A stretch of 64,000 bases of DNA from Solen grandis. Taxonomy: Eukaryota; Mollusca; Bivalvia; Adapedonta; Solenidae. The notes under the pieces are model-generated. The model worked only from the letters and a program-made list of their open reading frames with translations. It ran no database searches and was not told the DNA's origin. Made by a program: the position numbers and the translations under genes. The DNA lies in the NCBI GenBank assembly GCA_021229015.1, contig CM037777.1:26678775-26742774 (forward strand), given 5' to 3'. Below are positions 56,235-64,000 of this stretch, piece by piece (within the stretch, counting starts at the first letter, position 1; every line of letters starts with the position of its first letter).

Positions 56235-59200
56235 TTTAGATTTGAACCCTTTATCCCATATTAGCTCATTATGATGCATTGGATTGCTCATACAATATTG
56301 CACCATGCCAAAGAAAAATCCATGGTTTTATGTACCATTCAAAATTCAATAAACAAATATTCATCAAGAGTTAAATTTGTACACAAATAATGAATATTCA
56401 TAAGGTAAAGGGATAAGTGTTTTAGGCTCAGGTGGCAGTCTGGGGGCCTGATCACCCTGTAAAGTAACTTACTTAAAATGGCTAGAACTTTTCAGGGGAG
56501 GAGGTGTAACAACATAAAACCTGTTCAGACTCCAATATGCTTTCATTCTGATCAGGCATTTCAATGGTTTAACACGGTAAAAAATGAGGCGTGCAAGCTA
56601 AAGGGATTGCATGGTACATCGAGCTGATGACTTAATTGTCCTAGAACAGGCCTAAAGATAAAGAAAGGAATCTTATCAAGTCAAGTATGCAGATATAAAC
56701 CATAGTCACATACTTCCATGTAGTGTCAACATCAGCCGTCTATGAACACCTGTTTCAGCTGAGATACTAAACCTGGACAGTCTGATTGATCAACTCAAAT
56801 TACTGCTATCTTCCCTGATAATCTGGTCATATCTGGACAGGTAGGCAGACGGTCACACACAGCAAACAAAGGTAATAAACATCTACATCATATCTGAAAT
56901 CTCCAATCAAGGAGGTATGAAAAAGTCACACCATGTCCTGTCAAGCAATCAACTCCTCAAACTTTGGAGGTGCGAATGCTACGGATGAGTCATTCACCTG
57001 CATACTATGCTTGAAACCTTATTTTTTTTTTATTTCATAGTTTTTACTGCATTTTTAACCTGTTCAAACATGATAAAATCTAGTCTGTATTGATCATTAA
57101 AGCATATTATTTTCGTTTAATTTGAGAACAGGAAAAGCGTGTAGGACAAACATGAACAATGGGTGGTATAATTTTTTTTTTAATTATTACAATTTTTTAA
57201 AAAAAAAAAAACACATTAATCAAATACAGGATTTCAAAGGGCATTTAAAAGTTCCTGGCTTTAAAGAGCTAAATTAAAAGTAAATCTATAAAAATTATCC
57301 ATACAAATAGTTCATCATTTGAATGATAAAATACAAGATATATGAGTCATTACACAGTAGAACCCAAAATGAGCACAAATATTTTCTTCTTTTTTTTCAT
57401 TCGCATTCCTCAATGTCTCTATTCCCTACAGTAACCCCCACCCCCAAAATTAGTCATCCAAACAACGCCTCATAAAAAAATTAATCCCTTGCAAATTTAT
57501 CAAGTTTGTAATCATTTCTTTCATTGTTAAGAAAAGTATCCTATTAAAAATGTAATTAAATACTTGTATGATTTTATTTCTTGTTTATTTTACAAATGCC
57601 ATAGTTCAGCAAAACATACGCACCCTATGACCTTAAGCTCACCTTTTGAACAATTTTTGTATCAATCATACAAAAATATTTGAACATTGTAACATATCAC
57701 GGTCAGAGTAAATCTAATTCTAACTGAAATCATGATTGTATCTAATATCACTGCAATGGTTGTGATTACAGGCTTCGATTGCTTTTCGTCCACTGCCACT
57801 ATGACTAATATACCTGGCGATTTACGATCCCCTTTGAGCTCCAAATGTCACGCAACTAACACGGGTGGTGCAGTTTTGTTTTTCTTTGGGACGACTATTC
57901 TCACGCGATAACAGAGTCTCTTTGTGTAAGGTTTACTTTCACAAGACAGGGTTCAAATTATCATGATTGAAAATAAAAATTGTTGTTTTGCGGTAAAACA
58001 AATTTTTCTAACATCTATGATCATTTTAATTAGGTATTGCCACCTTCTTTCTTGAATAATTAATAAAGACATGCAAAGTTTAAGATATTTCAAAGGAAAA
58101 TCAAATTAAGCCTTATATCCAGGGCATGCATTCCACGAACCATACTTTAAATGCTAAGTAATACTAAAATACTTATAGGAGTAAATTTTATCAATCTTGT
58201 TTCTCGATCAAAAATACCCGAATATTGTTTTCTTACAACCATTGTTAGTTATTGAAGTACTTGAATACTGTTCAAAACAAAGGAATGGTGGAATGTATTT
58301 CTACTTAATTTAAATAATCAAGAATTATTAATAATATTGGTTGAATTTAATCCTGATTTGCTTGTAACATTCACCCATATAAGAGTATGAAGCTGCAATG
58401 GATTTCCTGCGGGCTGGTCAATTTTGTATTCTGGTTGATTACATTATTCAATGGGTATTTTACATCAGTTAAAGGGTCCAAAAATCAAGTCACAGATCCT
58501 TAAATAAACATGCCTGTGAGATCTGTATATACAATGGATAGCTATCCAAAAGTGAATTCATCATACTTAAGCTATCACAAAGGACTTCCCAAATTACCCT
58601 TGTGAAATCCCTTTCACAAACTGACTTCTTGGTACATTAGTGAAGGTAAAAAGAGTGGGTAGGCTAATAAATGCCTACACTCTATATCCCTTTGTTGACA
58701 TTAGGATACAGCCCCTAGCTTTGAAGGGATTTAAGGGGCTTATCATTTGGGAAGATATCCAGGCAATGGAATGTAAAATTTGCATAGAAAGTTTTTATCA
58801 ATCAGGTTTTCCATATGAAATTTGGAAAAATTTGGCCAGCTTGTCACTAAAAGAAGTTTGGTCAAAATATTTATAATATCCTAAACATGTAATTTGGCTG
58901 TAACAAATTAGCCATTCGTATGTAGCATTAATGTCATTTAAGGCATAACTTGCGATAAAAGATATTGCCTGGTTCAAGGTTGTTTTGTGCTTAATATCAC
59001 GCAATGCCATTTTTTTTGTATAGTTTTTATTCACTGAAATATTAATTAAATTTCACACACCTGTACTTGCAATTATCTTTCTTTGTTCAATGGTTTATAT
59101 GAATATTATTAAATAAATATAAATATACCATTTCACAGCAGGGGAACATAAACAGTTTTAGTTTGATGGTTTAACTTCATTATTTTCAGCGTTAGTATCT

Positions 59201-60730
59201 GTTCGGGATGAAAATCTATATCTTAGTAATACAGTATATCTACAGGTAGACCACTAAATTCTTTCTGATATATTTAGGAAGCCATTGTCCAGTGTTAAGC
59301 ATTCATAACTGGGGATTTAAGGGTTGAGTGTTCAAACCATGCTGGGCACAAGTATCTTTCATGCTCAAAGTACTGGTCCAAGAAAACCAGGTACCATCAA
59401 GGAAGACAAGTGTATGTTGCAATGACACACAAAATAAGTCTTAGTATTAAACAAGAAGTGTTACTGGAACACATGTCACCTGCTGAAAGAAACATGACTG
59501 AAACAAACGAATATTTTCAATACTTTATAGTTACATGTATGTATGTATTTTGTACATGTCTGGAGATTATTGACATGTCACATGTTCTTTGTTATATTAA
59601 ATGTATACATTTTTAAGATGAAAATCTGTAGAAGTTTTAGTCAAATAAAATATCTGAACTGAAAAAAGGTGTGATTGAAAAAGAGTGACAGGACAGATGG
59701 ACAAATGGAGAGGTGATCCAAGTATGCGTCACCTCTGCTTACAGCAGGTGACACAAAAATTGCTTGTTTGCAGCTGATTGAGTGACAGACACACCAAATT
59801 CACCCTGCATGAGTACTAAACTCTTCTTTTTTTTTAAACTCTAAAGAGGGCAGATTTTTTTGCCTTCTTTCTGATAATTTTACCTATATATATGTAAAAA
59901 GTCCTAGCTAACCAACCTACCTACCTACTGATAAGACAGTGGGTAACACAGTTGTTTTTTAAATGTAGCCCTGTTTACCATTAACAACTTTGGTATTCTA
60001 TAAACCTTATAACCTTCCAATTCTACAGAAGTCACTCTGACCTCTTTTATATTCGTAATATTGTCTCAATCACATTACCCCTACAAGCTGTCTATGCGAC
60101 ATTTTTTTTTTTCTTTTTTTTTATATTTGACTTTTTCATATGAGTTCTGTGTGAGTATCAATAGCTTGTGCGATTGGCATTTTGGGTATTGGTGCAAGAG
60201 CTCAGAAGGTTTAAACTTTAAATTAAAAGCTTCAGAGTTCTCATACGATTTTCTTCAGTTTTGAGGTCTTAAAAAGCTCATGTTCAAGTGGCAAAAGCAT
60301 CATGCAGATATCATGGTATCATATGATATACATAAAGTTTTTACCGAAAGGGAGAGTCTCATATGAAACTCATACAGGACTCCTGCAACATTACAAGTGA
60401 ATCACAATCAATAGCCTACAGCTATTGTACAAGATCCTTTCGAGTTTTTTTAAAATTTCCTTGCGATGTATGTGCAATATCCTGCCTTGGCAATCTTACA
60501 AACTCTGTACCTAATGTGACCACAAACAAAAATGATTGAGATCGAGCTCATACAAATTTTGTAGATTTCTATGAGCACCAGTTAACATACAATTTCATTA
60601 TTTCTACTGACAGTACTAGTACAGGAGTAATGAGACTGAAGCATAACAGGTCAATGAATCAATTTCACAAAGAAAACAATAACAATCTCTGAACACCATG
60701 CAGTCAACTGTGCCCCCAAAATGTCACCAA
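56235..60730. other. Non-coding stretch, no gene supported
   Basis: AT-rich with poly-A/T runs (57172-57212, 60105-60123). A possible promoter/first-exon region (minus strand, about 57950-57806, slightly richer in CpG, ending at a cgccag|gtatat donor) and a possible C-terminal exon near 56985-56920 were considered but not called. The ORF at 58640-58876 sits in repeat-like sequence. Confidence 0.4.
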
Positions 60731-60733
60731 CTT

Positions 60734-60832
60734 AATTCCCTGTGTGTGGCCCTTCTTTAAAATAGTCTCCGATACATCTAATAATTCCCTGTGTGCGGCC
60801 CTTCTTTAAAATAGTCTCCAATACATCTAATT
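60734..60832. repeat. 49-bp tandem duplication
   Basis: Two adjacent 49-base copies (aattccctgtgtg.ggccct ... ctc..atacatctaat) starting at 60734 and 60783, differing at about two positions, so recent. Confidence 0.9.
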
Positions 60833-61439
60833 GGCTTTTATATAACTCAATAATTGTTGGTAAAATAGTTTCATAAGGAAAAAAAGTCCCGACCTTTTTA
60901 CAAACACAGAAATATCCATGACCCCAACAAGTAACCCTTTTCATGACCCCTGACCCTACATGCAAAACTAAAATTAAGGTCTTGACCTTTTTACAAACAC
61001 AGAAATTGGATCACCTGTCGATCATGCGTCTTCCTGTAGCTAGCATCCCAAGACCACTAACAAAAGGCATTGTGCCTAAATATGGGCATGAGCAATTAGT
61101 GAGGACCTTATCTGTAACCTTGGAAAAGATTCGGAGCTTGATAATGTGTCCGATGACAACGATATTGAAATAAATGATATCCCACATGCAAATTGGCCCC
61201 CCAAACTTGACATAAATGTGAATGGTTGGGAGCAAGCTATGTCTACAGTTTCAAGTGGTACTGACTGTTAACATGCTATACCTGTAGACCTGGCTTGGAT
61301 TTGCTTGTTCAGTTAAATTTTACAATTAACATTATAACTTCTTTCTGTTTTGGAGTTACAGTTTTTCAGTCATACGGCAACATCCTGATAGTTACTGGTT
61401 AATTAAGAGAAACCTGAAGTGCACAGAGAGGTATCTTTA

Positions 61440-61660
61440 GCAAGCCTGCAACCAGCGTCGGAGACCCATGGCTGCCTATATTAATCTGTCAGCACTGTAT
61501 GAAGGAACAGAATTTAAGCGCTCCTGGGTATCCGACGCTAGCCTGCAGCTGGACTGAAGGCTTCTTGGCTGACCAGACCAGGAATCGAACCACCACAGTG
61601 AGGGGCTAAGTGATATTAACTCAGCGACAATATACTTTGCCACAGGGGCCCCTTTGGAGA
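61440..61660 (-). mobile_element. tRNA-like SINE
   Basis: Reverse complement: ggggcccctgtggcaaagta head near 61655, a ggtggttcgattcc B box at 61587-61600, then a body with 'agctgcaggctagcgtcgga'. The sequence 'gcgtcggaga' / 'tccgacgct' occurs at both sides (61456 and 61529), forming an inverted pair. Confidence 0.6.
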
Positions 61661-62600
61661 GCTATATAGGGTTAGGAGAACTGGGGCTTAGTTTAATTTA
61701 AATTGCTTGTAACTCCTTGACAATGTTTTTCATTTTCATATTTTTCCTTCAGATTTTTCTACCTTTAACTATGCTTATTTTAACATTATGATGCATTCTA
61801 CCTTTATTTTCTCCTTCATGGGCTGATTTTAATTGTGTATTTCTGTAGCTTGTGAGGTTTTCGGTTACACCGATAACAATTTCTCTTGACACCCCTATGA
61901 CACACGATCCCCTGCTTCCTACCAAGATCAAAGCAAGACGTCCATTCATGGCATAAGCCCAAGATTCATCCATTCGGAAAATAAGAAATCTAATCAGAAA
62001 CTAAAAGTTTTCTCTTGGTTTTCACACAGCTAAATCTGTTGTAATTGCTTGAATTTTGGTTTATTTCATTTAAATTATTTGGGAAGATCTCACATTTATA
62101 CCAGTTTCTCTTCAAGATGTTCCATTCAAGTTGTGGTCTGGTAATTTGCTTTTATTTAAAAACCTAGGATTAATTATTATGTCATTCAAAACTAGAGTGA
62201 CATCACTCACATATTAAATTAAATTCTGTCCGTTTTTTAATCATGCGTGTTTAGCCAGTATAATCAATATTTTGAATGTGGACAGTAAACGAAAGCAGAA
62301 GAGGACCAAAGCAGACAACAGAGGCCTTTGAATCAGACCAGAGAACCCTTAGTCTTTCAAACAGATCACATGATCTCAAAAATTAGACCATCAATAGGAC
62401 CAAACCACCTTCAAATTAGGCAACTTAATTCCTGTATATTAGACAATTTATTTTTTTTTGACAGCAATGCATTAGAAAATGATGCAAGGAAAATTATGAA
62501 ATGGGGCCTGGCTATTCAAATTAGAACTACTAAAATTATCAAAGTATACCACTTAATTTGGTTTTCAAATCAAAGAACCTTTAGCACCTAGCAACTTTTC

Positions 62601-62668
62601 ATATTAGACCAAAGCACATTCAAATTAGACCAAAGCATCTTCAAATGAGACCAAAGCATCTTCAAATG
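62601..62668. repeat. 21-bp tandem repeat, 3 units, with scattered relatives
   Basis: Units of the type ttagaccaaagcatcttcaa lie head to tail at 62601-62668. Related 'agaccaaagca' or 'aggaccaaa' phrases are scattered from 62300 to 62420. Confidence 0.75.
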
Positions 62669-63367
62669 ATTGCCTGAGTATCTGTGTTCTAAAAACATCA
62701 CTGTCTCAGATCATGAACAAAACTTACAAATCTTATTTGAAATACCACGATAATTAATGATAATAACATCAAATATGCAAGTACAAAAAATTAATTTCTT
62801 GGTTTGAACATTAATTTTGAAGACTTTAAAATTAATGTCCTTTTAATGCAAGTGAGAATGAAGTACTCTTTTAAAGTATCTTTTTTTTTACCTGCTCTGG
62901 TTTTATTATCCAAAGATATTCAACCTGTATTTTGCAGGCAGAGAAATCATTACAGTTTCAAAGTCAACATTTCGAGGGCTTACTGCAAAACCATCTTAAG
63001 TGCATATAGAAATAGAAGGGCGATGAAAGAATTTCATGGTTAGCCAGCAATCTAGCACCTTGTTGATACACAAGGCAGATTCATCCAGGTGAAAGGATAC
63101 CTAGATGATAATGAAGGTCACATTTTCAATTAAACTCTAGCAGTTTTCCACTCTTAATGTGATAATAAGATCCTTGTCACTCCTGATCATTCATTTAAAT
63201 TTGAAACTGAGGTTTTGTAAACCAGGTGTTTTGTGGGGAAAAAAAAGAAGAAATTAACAACGTCATAGTGATGATTGGGAAAAATCTTGGGTTGTTTTCA
63301 TATGAAGTTTTAATTTCAAACCTGCTGTGATTTTTTGTATATTATGTTTTACCAACAAAGGAGAACA

Positions 63368-63452
63368 AAATTCGAGGGCTTGGTACAAAGCTATTGCAAT
63401 GTCTCCCTTATTTAAATATGTAGTAACCAGAGTTTTGCACCAAGCCCTAAAC
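63368..63452. repeat. Short inverted repeat, ~85 bp
   Basis: Left 'cgagggcttggtacaaagc' (63373-63391) and right 'gttttgcaccaagccct' (63433-63449) are imperfect reverse complements. 62966-62990 carries a related single arm (cgagggcttactgcaaaac). Probably a small MITE. Confidence 0.5.
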
Positions 63453-64000
63453 AAGAAAGTCAGTAGAACTGACAGATGCTCCCCGAAGAACGTCATTGTT
63501 ACAAATAAGGCCTTGGTCAATGGGTGGGAGGATATGTTGAAATCCCCATTCCTAAATCATATCTATTCTCCTCATCAGATGAGATGTTTTACCAACTCTA
63601 ATTTGGAGACTTAGTAACAGTTTACTATTTAATATGATAATACGTGTTACTCATCAGATCTTTCATTGATTTTTTTTAAGTTTTTATACTACTAAAAATT
63701 AAGTCATACATTTCAATGTGTGCTCATATCAAAGAGGTTAACCAACACTCTTGACATATGACTGGATATTTGAAATAGTGTATAATGGCCTAAACAACAT
63801 TAGCTGACATGATTATGATTGACATTACTAGCATATTGAATTTTGTGGGGTTTTGTTTAAATGATATCTCCTGTTAAATTAGGCAAATGACATGAATATT
63901 AGTCAACAACATGGTAGTAGGGGCCATAACTCTCTTAAAAATTGAGGAACCAGGTCACGTCGACGATATGCGTATCTACTCTTGGTAATAAAGCTTCCCA

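Noticed and set aside
56920..56990. Possible C-terminal exon on the minus strand (VNDSSVAFAPPKFEELIA then stop)
   Set aside because: The candidate acceptor lacks a pyrimidine tract and the segment is very short.
57662..57950. Possible promoter and first exon on the minus strand
   Set aside because: Slight CpG enrichment and one donor-like site are not enough without transcript evidence.
58640..58876. 78-codon plus-strand ORF
   Set aside because: It contains phrases typical of dispersed bivalve repeats and overlaps an antisense ORF of similar length; no domain.

Overview
The window is AT-rich metazoan nuclear DNA and almost certainly comes from a bivalve mollusc. The evidence is spliced genes of the short-chain collagen C4-like family (greatly expanded in bivalves), tRNA-derived SINEs with mollusc-type 3' ends, non-LTR retrotransposons, and dispersed repeats typical of clam and mussel genomes (the 'tagctcacc...gagc' family and the 'gacctttgacctagtg' family). 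The species cannot be fixed from the sequence. There are two 100-base assembly gaps (44-143, 50144-50243). No rRNA, functional tRNA or CRISPR array was found, and gene density is very low.

1-42 kb holds a tandem, all-minus-strand family of short-chain collagen C4-like genes. Each is built as exon 1 (signal peptide plus a short coiled coil), a 72-nt exon 2, and a large exon 3 (cysteine-rich domain). One copy looks intact (gene 1, 13797-16801, 253 aa). A second has a frameshift at the start of exon 3 (gene 2, 19368-20469). A third is spread over 6.2 kb, has two single-base frameshifts, and carries a 3.7-kb LINE in its last intron (29232-35427). Decayed relics lie at 4146-4246, 24160-24224 and about 40792-40835, so the family once covered at least 36 kb. 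Flanking DNA repeats with the genes (17.2-20.5 plus 23.1-23.9 kb against 25.5-37.3 kb), which shows segmental duplication. Transposons sit at sensitive places: a SINE with a 12-bp target duplication lies 48 bp upstream of the gene 1 ATG, and a LINE sits about 12 bp beyond the TATA-like box of gene 2.

Three non-LTR retrotransposon copies (144-2965 minus, 20528-23051 plus, 30147-33807 minus) encode an AP-type endonuclease and/or a reverse transcriptase of related clades. All have disrupted reading frames. A 47-bp minisatellite of about 20 units occupies 37.8-38.8 kb.

42-64 kb is mostly intronic or intergenic. A terminal coding exon with a good acceptor and an AATAAA signal (42145-42228, signal at 41930), plus exon-like segments at about 46991-47217 and 54470-54575, all minus strand, suggest one or more unrecognised multi-exon genes. 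This half is rich in non-autonomous DNA elements. Three copies of a TTAA-flanked, piggyBac-like MITE carry a 33-nt-arm internal hairpin, and two of them face each other as an inverted pair. There are also TA-flanked MITEs, foldback elements, tRNA-like SINE pieces and short tandem arrays.
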